A stretch of DNA of 64,000 nucleotides from Ottelia alismoides (taxonomy: Eukaryota; Streptophyta; Magnoliopsida; Alismatales; Hydrocharitaceae). The notes under the pieces were generated by a model that was not told the DNA's origin, ran no database searches, and saw nothing but the letters and a program-made list of their open reading frames with translations. The stretch's first letter is position 1; each line of letters begins with the position of its first letter. This document shows positions 1 through 10,880 of the stretch, one piece after another. Location: positions 819,765 through 883,764 of the forward strand of contig JAZKJV010009774.1 of assembly GCA_037367405.1 (NCBI GenBank), read 5' to 3'. Position numbers and translations under genes: made by a program.

Positions 1-1065
1 AGTCTTGGATGTACAAATGAAAGGGTTGGTAAAGAAAAGGAGGGTTTCTAAGATAACTAGAACTAGATGGTGGAATCTTCCACTGAAGCAAGCGAGCTTC
101 AGGGAGAAGGTTTTAGAAGACTTATCTTGGGATTGTAGCGGTAGTGCAAAAAAATATGGGAGGCAGTAGCATATTGTATTCGAAAGGTAGCCAAAGAGAT
201 GCTAGACGAGTCAAAGAGAGGAGCTCCATGTCAAAAGGAGGCTTGGTGGTGGAGTGAAGGGGTGCAAGAGAAGCTAAAAATTAAAAGAGCTTGCTTTAAA
301 GCTATGTCTAAGGATAGAACAGAGGAAACTGTCACAAACTACAAAATAGCGAAGAAGGAAGCAAAGAAGGCCGTAAGCGAAGCTAAGTCAAAATCTTATG
401 AAGTTTTGTATAAAAATCTCGACTCTAAGGAGGGACAAAAGGATATATTCAGGTTGGCCAAAGCAAGAGAAAGAAAAACCAAAGACCTTTCTCAAGTGAG
501 ATGCATTAAGGACGAGGAAGATCATGTGCTTGTTACTCAGAAGGATATAAAGACTAGATGGGAGCTGTACTTCCATAAACTTTTCATTGGGGAAGGAAAT
601 AGAGATATCACTTTGGGTGATCTAGCTTGTAGTGAAAGTTACTTGAATCGTGCATGCTATAGACGGATACAAAGAAAGGAAGTAGAGGAGGTTTTGAAGG
701 TTATGAGACCTGGAAAAGGTGTAGGACCAGATGAGAGATGACATCCCTGTAAAAGTATGGAGAGTTTTAGGTGAGCGTGGTTTGACTTGGCTTACGAATC
801 TATTCAATGTTATTTGACGAAACAAGAAAATGCCTGAAGATTGGAGGAGGAGTATCGTAGTGCCTCTTTATAAGAATAAAGGAGACATTCAAAATTGTTC
901 AAATTATAAAGGTATCAAGCTGATGTGTCACACTATGAAAATTTGGGAACGCATGATCAAAAGAAGGTTGAGGCAAATTTCCAATGTAAAAGAAAATCAA
1001 TTCGGATTCATGCCAAGTCGCTCAACGACTGAAGCCATCCATTTGCTGAGGAGAACAATGGTTAT
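1..1065 (+). pseudogene. RTE LINE: linker and N-terminal part of reverse transcriptase, broken
   Basis: A reading frame from position 2 carries typical RTE linker sequence and hits a stop near 166. An open stretch at 199-741 (180 codons) then continues the linker into the first RT block (KVMRPGKGVGPD). At about 733 a short local duplication shifts the frame. The protein resumes with DIPVKVWRVLGERGL and, after an in-frame stop near 818, with MPEDWRRSIVVPLYKNKGD and NQFGFMPSRSTTEAIHLLRR (830-1060). The expected continuation is the FIDLEKAYD block, which is found only at 1985, beyond an insertion. There are at least two stops and one frameshift, so it is not functional. Confidence 0.82.
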
Positions 1066-1965
1066 CTTCGGAGATAGGAGTTCAGGCTTGGCCGGAGCTC
1101 TATCAACATATCGCAGGCTTGTATAATCGGAACCGAGTTAGTAGTTAGTGAAGAGGAAAGAAGGTAGTCCTTTGCATAGAATGTTGGGCATGGTTGGGGC
1201 ATGCCAGGCGTCGAGACCACCTTTCTCTCTGGCCCTAAGCAATGCTACCAAGCTCTGACTGCTTTCAAGCTATATGTCAAGGAGGAAGCACAAGCTATAT
1301 GCCAAGTTCAGCAAATGCGAGTTCTGGCTCATGGAGGTAGCATTTCTGATGTGATCTTTCTTGCGCCAGGATTTCCCTTGATCCCACAAAGGTCGATGCA
1401 AGACGGAGGGTGCCCTACTAGTACTTCACTTTCTTTACACGGCAAGGGAGCGCTATTATATATTCGCTTGGATCGGAGGTTGTGGAGATTACTAGTTAGA
1501 AGGTGGGAGTGAAGTAGGGGGGTCCCCATAGTTGAGGAACCAATGGCAGAGGAGCCATGAGTGGAGCAAGAGTCACCAGACGATGCGACGCATGGGCACG
1601 GAGCTCTAATCCGAACGAACTACCGCTATTATATATCAGGGGCTTAGGTACCGCTTAGACCCCAGAAGACTTCTTCAAATACATCTGACTTTAGACACTG
1701 GAAGAATCAGCTCATGAGCTTCTGTCGGAAACAAGAAGATCCCCGTGCGAACTCTGCCATTTAGATCGGAGAATTTATGGAGAAAATCGGGTTTGCAATT
1801 TCCAGAAACCACACGATTATATAGCCAAAGGGAATACGCCGCATCCTCGGTCCCATAGCGCATTTGACTGATGCCCACCTCGAGGACTGCCAATCTGGAA
1901 ACACCTACAAACGTCGGATAGAATTTAGTAGTCAGAAAGGTCAGAGCTCCATCGACTACCCCAAG
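1066..1965 (+). mobile_element. Insertion inside the RTE LINE containing a Ty3/gypsy reverse-transcriptase scrap
   Basis: This block separates two RT segments that are contiguous in RTE proteins. Around 1285-1345 it encodes KLYAKFSKCEFWL, the signature that follows the catalytic motif in Ty3/gypsy reverse transcriptases. A frameshifted continuation near 1370-1400 resembles the block that precedes the gypsy RNase H linker (DPTKVDA). The same signature occurs intact in the gypsy element of this window at about 34312-34350. The rest (1430-1965) is not recognised. No LTR or target-site duplication was found at the edges, and the boundaries are uncertain by tens of bases. Confidence 0.6.
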
Positions 1966-3040
1966 AGCTAAAAGGAAGAACCTCCACATGATCTTTATTG
2001 ATTTGGAGAAGGCTTATGATTCTGTCCCACGAGAGATATTGTGAAGAGTGTTGGAGAAGAGACAAATACCTGTCCTATATATTAACCTCATAAAAGGATA
2101 TGTATGATAGGGCTTTATCTTGTGTAAGGACCCCGTCTGAGAAGATTGGATATTTTGACATCAACATTGGTTTACATCAAGGGTCTGCTTTGAGTCCATT
2201 TCTTTTTACTTTGATTATGGACGAGTTGACCAGTCACATTCAGGATGAGTTACCTTGGTGTATGTTATTTGCTGATGATATTGTGTTAATTGACGAGACT
2301 ATAGATGGAGTAAATGAGAAGCTTGAGGTCTGGAGACATGAGTTGGAGACTAAAGGATTTCGTATAAGTAGGGCTAAGACGGAATATATGGAGTGCACCT
2401 TTGATGGAAGAAATGGTGAAAGAATCGAGGTGAAGATTTGTGACGATAACATTCAGAAGAGAGATTCCTTTAGATATCTGGGATCTATTCTGCAACATGA
2501 TGAGGAAATTGATGGAGATGTTACTAATAGAATAAATGCTGGCTGGCTAAAGTGGAGAGGAGCCTCTATTGTTCTCTGTGATAAGAAAATTCCTTTAAAG
2601 ATTAAAGGAAACTTTTACAGAGCAGCCGTGAGACCTGCTATGCTTTATGGATCTGAATGTTGGCTTGTGAACCATAGACATGTGCAGAGAATGAATGTAG
2701 CAGAGAAATGAAAATGCTAAGGTGGATGTGTGGACATACACATAAAGATCGGATTCGGAATGATGCAATCATAATGAAAGTTGGCGTAGCTTCGATCGAG
2801 GATAAGATGCGAGAAAATCGCTTAAGATGGTTTGGACATTTGCAAAGAAGATCAACTGATGCACTAGTTAGGAGATGCGAGTGTTGGGATGTTGAGCCGG
2901 CTAAGAGAGGGCGAGGACGGCCTAAGAAGTATTGGAAAGAGACCATACGAAGGGATCTTAGTTTTGTGGATATAAGCCCGGGATTGGCCCAAGATAGATC
3001 TGAATGGAGGCGAAGAATCCATGTAGCCGACCCTACTTAA
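1966..3040 (+). pseudogene. RTE LINE: catalytic RT core and C-terminal region, broken
   Basis: RT sequence resumes with HMIFIDLEKAYDSVPREI, which supplies the first catalytic aspartate. After two stops (about 2041 and 2107) an open stretch at 2100-2711 (203 codons) holds GLHQGSALSPFLF, the catalytic LFADDIVLI motif at about 2266-2292, and the RYLGSIL block. A frame change near 2708 leads into 2708-3040 (110 codons). That part carries the RTE-typical C-terminus with [21 protein letters not shown] and a final HVADPT before the stop. This order and the C-terminus distinguish RTE from L1-type plant LINEs. It is disabled by stops and frameshifts. Confidence 0.85.
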
Positions 3041-3073
3041 TTGTGGGAAAAGGCTTTGTTGTTGTTGTTGTTG

Positions 3074-3389
3074 TGTTGGAGTATTTATTATATGCGTCAC
3101 TTGAGTAGATTATAAATGGATCTCTGCAGGATCCATTTACCACATACTATGGTTTAGTCCCATATCTACAGTCTGTGTGATGTGGAGACTCAGGAGAGCT
3201 ATATAAGAATTAAGAAATCCCTCACCCTATGTATTCTGTGAGAAGGGCAATTGAATATCAATCCTTTGAGGCGTTCTCTCGTGGTTTCATCCCATTCCTC
3301 AGGGAATAGGGTTCCACGTTAAATCTTGCGTCCTTCTATGTTTTATTATTTTATCTTTGATTCCGCTTCTGCATTTCTATTTTCTAACA
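3074..3389 (+). repeat. 5' LTR of the copia-like element
   Basis: It begins TGTTGGAGTATTT and ends TTTCTAACA immediately before a primer-binding site. A second copy with scattered substitutions and small indels lies at 5615-5923. A TATA-like ATATAAG at about 3200 and the conserved block ACGTTAAATCT near its 3' end occur in both LTRs. The divergence between the two LTRs indicates an older insertion than the gypsy element downstream. Confidence 0.85.
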
Positions 3390-3400
3390 TGGTATTAGAG
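3390..3400 (+). other. Primer-binding site of the copia-like element
   Basis: TGGTATTAGAG directly follows the 5' LTR. It differs by one base from TGGTATCAGAG, the complement of the 3' end of plant initiator-methionine tRNA, which is the usual primer for plant copia elements. Confidence 0.75.
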
Positions 3401-5605
3401 GGGGTTGTTCTTGGTTGATTTTGAAGATTTATTCTTGAAGTTTTTTTAAGATCGGCCAAGTTCAAGTTTTATTGTTTAGTTTTTATTGTATCAAGATCGT
3501 GGAAATCATAGTTCTAGATTCAAGTTCTAGGGTTCAATTTCTTGAACCCTAATTTCAACATCTCCAGTTCTATGGCTGCTTTGCCTTCCTCCAGCCATCG
3601 TAAGTCCAGGCTGCAGTTTATGTGGCTCCGCCTAGGAAGAGTCCCAGGCCAGGGAGGCAACTTCGAAGAGAATTCCCGTTTGGGGAACCCTAAAAATAGG
3701 GGGCTGTGTTTAGCAAAAAAATGTAGAAACCATCGCTCTTCTTCTCTAGGTAGCACCCATTGAGTATGGACACAACATATGCACATATGGTGCAACAACC
3801 CTCCAGGCCACATCTATCTCCAGGCCACATCATGTGCGGGCGCATCTCCTACAACGGCCTCACACACCTCCAGGTGGAGGCATCAACCTCAAAGTAGCGA
3901 TGGCCACTTCAGCCTTAGCTCCAAAGCCCCACATCCCCAGCTCCTCACGCGATTAAGTGGTAACATCTCGCTGCACCCTCTAGGAGCAGCGACAAAAGTT
4001 GCCACGGGAAATGTTCCAACATCTAGACGGAGCCCGATGCGCCTCTCCTCACAAGCGGCACATATCCAGGATCTAGGCGACAGAGCCTCACCACGCAGCT
4101 CCAGGCGAGCCTTACCTTCGCAAGCCATGCTCTAGGCCATGCCCTTACTCCAGGCGGAGCTTGAGCCATTCGCACCTCCAATCGGAGGCCCCCTCCCCGA
4201 GGCGGCATCGAGGTACCTCTAGATCGATGCTCCATTAGGCTGCTCCCCCTCCGTACGGAAGTCGGAAACCCCTCTGCCGATCGAGTCCAAGGCCGTCGCC
4301 ACGAAGCCCATGCGGAGCTTCCGCTCCAGGCACCGCCCTTCGGCAATGCAGCATCCTCCTTCGGCGACGCCTCTTCTCCCTCCCGGAGTCTCCTCAAGAG
4401 ACGGTGACAAGTGAAGGCCCCAATCGTGGGGGCTGCGAGCGGGTGAGAAGGTTCCCCTAGCGGGAACCCTAAATAGGGGAGAAAGGGCCCAATGGGCCGA
4501 AGCATTATCAAAATAATTTCTGTGGGGGCTATTTGTTTGAGAGCCCAAGTGGGATGCATGTTCTTAAAAAAATGGGGGACGACTGCTAAAAAAAGGGAAG
4601 AGGAGTTGCTATTAAAAAAATTGTAAAAAATGATGATTTTTTTAAAACTTTTATGATGGCTATTAAAAAATTGATGAATGAAATAGCCAAGAAAAAAATG
4701 ATGAAGAAAAGCTGAAGTAGACAAAATGTTGACGACTTATATGGTTTCTTGTCTTCCCCACATTTTTTGTCTTCTCCCAACTTGGTCGACATCATTGTTT
4801 TCCAACTAGTATTAGAGAAGGGGGGGGGGGTATAGTATAGAGTTCTATGACATCATACAACATCATAACTCTGACGATTCAGATTCCAGTTCAGAGTCAG
4901 AGTTCAGATTCTCCAGTCCATATGCTAGTTCAGATTCCGGTCTAGATGCCCATTCAGTTTTCAGATATTCAGACTCAACATCAGATTGGTTTCGAGTCTT
5001 AAGCTTCAGGTATACACATGCATGTGGTCTTTTTCAGATGTGCACATGTTTGCCATCATTGTTTGTGGTTCCCATCTTTTGTGTTTTGGCTAGGGTTTTC
5101 ATGTGATCCATATGGACTCCAGAGTAGAGATCCCATTCCCTATGCCATGTAGGCTAGGGTTTTCAGTGGTTTCATAGGGACTCTAGAAGAGAGATCCCAT
5201 TCTCTGAGCTAGTATAGAAGAGACCCAGTTCTCTGACGAGGAGGCTTTTTCAGACTCCATTCTCCAACGACCGTGGACTCCCACAAGGATGTTCTTCATT
5301 ACTTTTCAGTTCAACCCTTTTTAGAGATGGAGTAGTTGTCCACATGTTGTGTGCGGGCCAGAGTTCTCCAAGTAGAGACTCATTTTCAGTTGCAGTGACT
5401 CAGACAAGCATAATACAGAGCACATGTTCTCCGACGAGAAGATTCAATTTGACTCACTCCAGCCCGTTCGTCCTCCTCACCTGCATGGCATGAGAATTAA
5501 CGTCCTCGACAACATCCGACAGTTGTGCGTTATCCGTAATGTCTGGTAGCATGAGTTTAAGATTTCTTTCTGTTTGTCCAAGCTGAGCATTGCATGCTCC
5601 GGCTT

Positions 5606-5614
5606 GAGGGGGAG
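5606..5614 (+). other. Polypurine tract of the copia-like element
   Basis: GAGGGGGAG abuts the TGTTGGAG start of the 3' LTR, the expected position of the plus-strand primer. The identical tract occurs in copy 2 directly before 39671. Confidence 0.75.
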
Positions 5615-5923
5615 TGTTGGAGTATTTGTTATATGCGTCACTTGAGTAGATGAGTATATGAATATCTCCAGGATCCATTTACCACATCCTATGGTTTAGT
5701 CTCACATCTACCGTCTGTGGGATGTGGAGACTCAGTGTGGGCCATATAAGAAGCCCCTCACCTCTGTATTCTGTGAGAAAAGTAATATACTATCAGCCCT
5801 TTGAGGCGTTCTCCCATGGTTTCATCTCGTCTTTACGGAGTATGGTTCCACGTTAAATCTCGCATCCTTCTATTTTTTACTAATTTATCTCTGATTCCGC
5901 TTCCGCATTTCTATTTTCTAATA
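5615..5923 (+). repeat. 3' LTR of the copia-like element (copy 1)
   Basis: It starts TGTTGGAGTATTTG and ends TTCTAATA, where the usual CA terminus has become TA. It matches 3074-3389 over its whole length with substitutions and small indels. The purine tract lies directly before it. Its counterpart in copy 2 is at 39671-39979. Confidence 0.85.
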
Positions 5924-7109
5924 AAGAGGTCTAGGGTTTCTTATATAGCATGAAACCCTAGAGAGCCAAAAGGGAGAAATTACCTAAAAGGCCCCGAAGG
6001 GTTACACGACTCCATAAATAGCCTAATAACAAAATAACTCTACAGTGAGCAGTTTGGTTGGCAGGACATGTTGCTTGGTGCATCGAGGTGCTTGTTTGAC
6101 GGTTTGTGCTTTAATACTCTTTGAGCTAGTCAAGTAGTCATGGTTGGTAGTCTATTTTCGCATTCAAAGATAGGTTAACGCTTAGATGCCAATTAGTATT
6201 GGCTGGACTAATTAGTACTCCGAATGGTAGCACTACGAGAGAAGCTTCCGAGATATGCGGTTAGCAAAGGAAGAATTACTATACTGGTTTCCGTGTACAA
6301 TGAAGTAAAGTGGTAGTCATAGGCTTTTCCAACCCATGATTAATGATCTATTGCCCTGATTCGTGCCTTACACCATTTGAGACTTTTATGAATGGGTAGT
6401 GGATTCGGGCGGTTTTAATGACTTTCGTAGTGTGCTTTGAGTGTTGTGAGAAGTTTTTCCCATCCATTAGAGTCGTGTTCCGAAGTAGATTGAGTTTACA
6501 TTGTCGAGGTGATTTCACATCTATGGGTGGGATACCCGTGTGGTTTGTTTGTACACTTTATGGTTTTACCCCCTACTTTGTTTAGTTCTTGTAGTGCCGT
6601 ACTGAACAATTTCTCATAACATACCTATTTAAGTTGAATCCAACAGGTGGTCAGGAGCAGGCGTGGAGGTGAGTGGCTCGTGGTTAGACGACTTTTCAGA
6701 TAGTAATACCATCTGTGATACGTGGACTTTTATTGTATTTATGGTTTAGTTTGCTTTTTGCTTTTACTTTTATCTATTTTGAGAGACATGTATATATATG
6801 TTTGTATGGACATTTGGCTAATGCATGCATGTATACTTTTTTGGACATGAACATTGTATATGGATACTATGTGAATGGAAAGTAACTTTTGTCTTATTCT
6901 TATGATTTTCTCACATGCTCTTATTTTAAAAATGGAATTATGCACGTGGCAATTGGTTGCCGAGTATCCGAACTGTAATGGTCTTACAACAACATAGTCC
7001 TTGCTAGAAACACCATAATAACCATGCATTGGTAGCGTTGCTTCTGTGTAGGGAAAGTGCATCATGGAATACAAACATTGTATCGTTCAAACAAAGATTT
7101 CAAGAGAGA
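5924..7109. other. Unassigned intergenic DNA, probably old repeat
   Basis: I see no convincing gene here. A perfect 10-bp inverted repeat (CTAGGGTTTC and GAAACCCTAG, 11-base loop) sits at 5931-5961 just after the copia-like LTR. The rest has short ORFs only, none resembling a known protein. Confidence 0.5.
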
Positions 7110-7540
7110 TTACTTAAGTAGGGGACGACCTACTTGCTTCACATTCATCATGTCGAAATATGTTCAGAACATACCGTTTGAGTTCTTCTCCTAATCGTAT
7201 GTGCTTTAGTAGAAGTCCACATGTCGTGAATGGTTGTGTAGCAGACCAGCTCGTCTGTAATCCTGTGGATGACGTTGAACATGATACATGAACTGGATAT
7301 ACTGTTATCTTTAGCCCATGCAACATATCTTTCTGTTGTGTCAGCATGCTCTGACTCAAGCAAAATATGCTCCTTGTCATATCCTCATATGATTATGAGG
7401 AATATTCGAGGCCATTTGTGGTAGTTGGTCTCATCTAACTTGGGGATCGAGCCGAACGGGGGTAGGCAGACACTCCCCACCTTGTATTCTTGAGATATTA
7501 CCTCTGACTTGGACATCTCAGATTGTGGTGTCATGCTTGC
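7110..7540 (-). pseudogene. Copia-type gag relic
   Basis: Read on the minus strand from about 7537, the frame gives KLDETNYHKW, a stop, then GYDKEHILLESEHADTTERY and CIMFNVIHRITDE. The order (LDETNYxxW, then a WxxxD-like segment, then an IHRI-type helix, then TIHDMW) is that of the copia-type Gag N-terminal domain. A frameshift near 7190 and an internal stop disable it. A minus-strand LTR with PBS lies upstream at 8147-8275, so both may belong to one decayed element. Confidence 0.6.
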
Positions 7541-7635
7541 TTGTAGTGAAAAAAAAGGTAGATGATAACTGCTTAGACTATATTAGGATGTATATGATCG
7601 ATGGCCACTGAATGGTAAGCTATCATAACCCGTGG

Positions 7636-7860
7636 ACATGGATCGCATTTACTTTCCATTGGGGCTTTGTTACCCAAGATAGTGGGGTCGAGGAGTCCGA
7701 GAGAGGTTGGATAATAGCAGCGAGTAGATATTTTGATAATAACCGTGGGGTTTTGGATACATGGATCACATTTACTTGTCCATGGGGACTTTGTCATCCA
7801 AGCTAGTGGGGTCGAGGAATCCGAGAGAAGCTGGATAGTGGCAACGAGTAGATATTTGGT
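7636..7860 (+). repeat. Two-unit imperfect tandem repeat, ~124-bp period
   Basis: GTGGGGTCGAGGAGTCCGAG at about 7682 recurs as GTGGGGTCGAGGAATCCGAG at about 7806. The flanking motifs (TTTACTT..CCATGGGG, GTAGATATTT) recur at the same spacing. The units differ by scattered substitutions. No coding meaning is apparent. Confidence 0.8.
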
Positions 7861-8146
7861 GGAGAAGTGCGAGGGCATGGTGGCACGTGGAGATGTGCAA
7901 GGGTGTGGCGACATAGTTGTTCGCTAGGGCGCTAGGGGGCAAGGGTGCAGTGCAGTGTGCGAGAGATAGTGGTGGGATGGTGGTTGGCAACGTGGAAGAT
8001 GGTGGTGGGATGGTGGTCGATGGTAATGGCATGGATGGTGTTTGGCGACATCACATACAAGAGGAGAGAGCGGCGGATGGCAGCTGTACGTGAAGAGGAG
8101 AGAGGTGGGTGGCGACATGGAGGAAGGGGGAACTGCTCTGATACTA

Positions 8147-8275
8147 GGTTGATGTTCATAATGAATATTTCCTTGAATAGAACAAGAACCTTAGAGCTCC
8201 TTATATATGTGGAATTCTAGGGTTTGGTTACAGTAGAGACGACTCTAAATAGTGAGTTGATCGGAATACCCAACA
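8147..8275 (-). repeat. Short LTR-like sequence with adjacent tRNA primer-binding site, minus strand
   Basis: On the minus strand this begins TGTTGGGTATTCC at 8275, contains a TATATAAG box near 8200, and ends just before TAGTATCAGAGCAG (8146-8133). That sequence differs by one base from the initiator-tRNA(Met) primer-binding site of plant copia elements. The implied LTR is only about 129 bp. A copia gag relic follows about 600 bp downstream in the same orientation. No second LTR was found. Confidence 0.45.
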
Positions 8276-9663
8276 GGGGTAGGGTTTACGAATAAGCACT
8301 CAACAAAGAAGCAGTGGAATGACTCATTGAGGAGTCGATGCCGTCAAGACCCTAAATGTCGGTTCCGATCACCATTTCGGTGACCAATTGAAACGAAGTT
8401 TCGATCGAATTTCAACCGAAATTTCGATCATTTCGGTCATTTTTTGTACTAGAGCCCCCATATTTCGGTCATTTCAGCCATTTCGGTCGGATTTTGGTAA
8501 CTTATCGAAAACCAAATACGACTTAAATTTAGCCAAATTTTGCCAAAATTTGAGGTCATGGATGCTGTGAGGAAGGTAGTTAGTTTTGGTGGTTGTGATG
8601 GAAGGAAGTTTTTGTTCCTGTTGTCCCCTTGGAGCTGCCGAAGATGGAAGGGCCATTCGTCGATGCTGCCCATGTTGTGTAACGGGAGGGATATATGAGG
8701 AAGATGGTGATGATGGAGATGTGACAAAGGGCCATTGTGGAGTGGATGATGGAGTATGCATGAGTGAAACCTCAATAGGGTTTATGAACATAAGAACCCA
8801 TTAGATCCAACTCCCCCTTTAATGGGTCCGGACATAAATCCATGCTCATTAGGCCAAGGACGAAGCCTCAATTGATTGGGATGGGATCAGAAAGCAGGCG
8901 TGACACATATTGGACATGCATAGGAGCAGTCAAACACAATGGCGGCAGCGGAAAGCTCGGAGGTTGGAAGGAGGGAGGAGGAGAGGACAGTGGAGGTGTT
9001 ACCACTGACGGAGGCATTATAGATGGAGCGGAAGGTGGTTATGGACATTGGAGGAGGATGAGATGGGTTCGATTGTACATAGCAGGAGTAGCCGAGGATC
9101 TCATTGCAGCAGTTGGACGAATCTAACACCACCGTTGCCATGGCTTGCAGACGCCATCTTTGCTGGCCCTTGGATGTGGTGCTCCCCAACAAGCACTCGG
9201 TGAGCATACCGAAGCTACGCCCTATGGAAGAGAGAGAGGGGGGAAGAAGAAGGTAAGCCATTATGTCTCGCTTCATGCGGAGGAGAGTGGAGGTGAAAAA
9301 GGGTCTTATGGTTCATAAATTGATGTTAATGGTTCATTTAACGAAAAAGATAGTGCAAGTATCATATTAAAACCGCTCATAAAAATTAGACACCACATTA
9401 TGACTTCCAAAAGTGCGGGACTACATTGAATTTGTGTGTAAAGTTCAGTGACTTTTACGTACTCTAATTTGCACACTTAAGGTGCTACATTGAAGGGCCA
9501 TTTGATCTTTAATATATTCTTGCAGTGGGTCCCAGATCGGGACTGCACCCTGTTTCCTTAAAAAATATTACTCTATTTTGTAAGCTGACTGAGATCATAG
9601 GAAACTCATGGACACTAACATCAAACAATTGAGAATGATCTATTGGCCAGTCTGATCGAGGTA
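8276..9663. other. Unassigned DNA with a dense TTTCGGT-type repeat
   Basis: At 8370-8500 the motif ATTTCGGTCATTTC and its reverse complement recur many times, giving short overlapping inverted repeats. At 8580-9280 the plus strand is rich in GGA/GGT triplets. A 129-codon minus-strand ORF (8887-9276) resembles nothing I recognise. No gene is supported. Confidence 0.45.
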
Positions 9664-9722
9664 CTAATATACATTATACAAGGCTGAGTCAAAGACTGAC
9701 CCAACTTCTCTAGTCAATTGAT

Positions 9723-9830
9723 GGTGGTGGAAGTATATGCTAGATTGGCTATAGTTTCTAGTGGCAAAATCCAATTGGTGGTGGAAGTATTTGCTAGATT
9801 GGCTATAGTTTCTAGTGGCAAAATCAGAGC
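9723..9830 (+). repeat. Two-unit tandem repeat of 54 bp
   Basis: GGTGGTGGAAGTAT followed by GCTAGATTGGCTATAG is repeated at 54-base spacing (9723-9776 and 9777-9830) with very few mismatches. 54 is a multiple of three. On the minus strand it gives an in-frame 18-residue duplication (DFATRNYSQSSKYFHHQL and a close copy) within the gag-like relic. Confidence 0.85.
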
Positions 9831-10309
9831 CTTCCTCAAGAATATAAAATTTAGTCTGATCTTGCAAAAATTGCAAGAGATGTCCATAGCCTTCAGAAGA
9901 AACCTGAACAGACTGGTTCTCATGTATCCAAGTAGAGCCATTATCAGTAATATACATTGTTATGTGCAACGACCTAATTGGAAATGTGAAGACGTCCAAA
10001 CTTCTTATGACTATGTTCGGATTAGTGATTGGTCTTGCCACGAGGAATACGAGGAGGATAAATAAAACCACGAGCATGTGAGTCATGACTACAACCTCAT
10101 CATCCTAAGTGAACTCTACATCCACCAAAGGTTGTTAATACATAATTTGCAGATAAAACCAGCAGATGTAGCAATGGTGGCTCTGATGACATCAAAGTTG
10201 CCGGAGGTGACTGAAGACGGTCTGAAGTAAAGGAAGCATATATGTGAAAAAATGATCCTTTGTTTAAATCGACCCGAAAATGGTAGGCTATGTGAAAAAA
10301 TATCTTTCA

Positions 10310-10328
10310 CTCTCTCTCTCTCTCTCTC
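10310..10328 (+). repeat. (CT)n microsatellite
   Basis: A pure CT run. Copy 2 has the same run at about 44367-44388, slightly longer. Confidence 0.9.
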
Positions 10329-10880
10329 CTGAATCTGCTTACATGAAGGTGGCTCGAAGATTGCGAGCTCCTCAATCAACCCTATTATCATCATATAATA
10401 ATTGGATAAGTGTCATATCTCCTGGTACCAAATGACCAGATCCATGTGTAAATGCTTGCTAGTCCTAACTTGATCTTCTACTGTGATAATGTTTGTGTAA
10501 AATCATCATGCATTGCCTTTGCAGTGTCCTTATAGAGAAGATTGGCATCAATTGACGTCTAAATATTATTGGCAAGTTGATTCATATCCTGATAGATGTC
10601 TTGTTTCTATCCATCCAATCCCTTAGTCTCTTTGAGAGGGTCCATTGTGACATCGAGTTTTCTTCTGACCACCAAACAAGACATTGAAGGTCATCTACCA
10701 GAGACAATCCTTTTAGTTTAATAGAGATGTCCTTGAATACTATAGAAGAAGCAGTTAGAAGCAGCTTTGCCTCTTGAGATCCGATCAGGTTTGCCATTTT
10801 GGTCATGAAGACGGAGCGAGATCGATAGTTAAGGGTAAATATAAATTTGTAGCATACTGTCATCTTTATAGTGCTGCAAT

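Larger units (their letters stand above)
1..3073 (+). mobile_element. RTE-type non-LTR retrotransposon (LINE), decayed, 5' end outside the window
   Basis: The stretch encodes the linker, reverse transcriptase and C-terminal region of a plant RTE-type LINE in broken reading frames. The endonuclease domain would lie before position 1. The 3' end reads GCGAAGAATCCATGTAGCC, then a short non-coding tail, then a run of GTT units at about 3058-3073. Plant RTE elements typically end in such a simple TTG/GTT repeat rather than poly(A). The body is interrupted at about 1066-1965 by unrelated sequence. A copia-like LTR begins directly at 3074, so that element landed in the GTT tail. Frameshifts, stops and the insertion make this copy inactive. 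Confidence 0.85.
3074..5923 (+). mobile_element. Copia-like LTR retrotransposon with no recognisable gag-pol (non-autonomous)
   Basis: Two similar LTRs (3074-3389 and 5615-5923) enclose about 2.2 kb. The first is followed directly by a primer-binding site and the second is preceded by a purine tract, as in Ty1/copia elements. I could not recognise gag, protease, integrase or RT in the interior. It is GC-rich at 3540-4500 and AT-rich later, and the longest ORF (233 codons on the minus strand, 4023-4724) matches no family I know. The sequence after the 3' LTR (AAGAG) does not match the five bases before the 5' LTR (TGTTG). The pair may therefore be a recombinant of two insertions, or the target duplication has decayed. 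The 34-kb duplication starts inside this element at about 4776. Confidence 0.75.
9664..10880 (-). pseudogene. Decayed copia gag-like region
   Basis: On the minus strand, interrupted frames across this stretch resemble the middle and C-terminal part of a copia-type Gag. A DTAKAMHDDF segment near 10520 resembles the AKxxWDDL helix. Near 9890 there is GYGHLLQFLQDQTKF, like the LLQLLxxQ segment that follows the zinc knuckle. I could not find an intact CCHC knuckle. Several stops and frame changes interrupt it. Assignment rests on short motifs only and could be wrong. Confidence 0.4.

Noticed and set aside
4023..4724. 233-codon minus-strand ORF in the copia-like interior
   Set aside because: Low-complexity translation of GC-rich non-coding DNA with no recognisable domain.
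8887..9276. 129-codon minus-strand ORF
   Set aside because: No family resemblance, no splice or promoter context; treated as chance.
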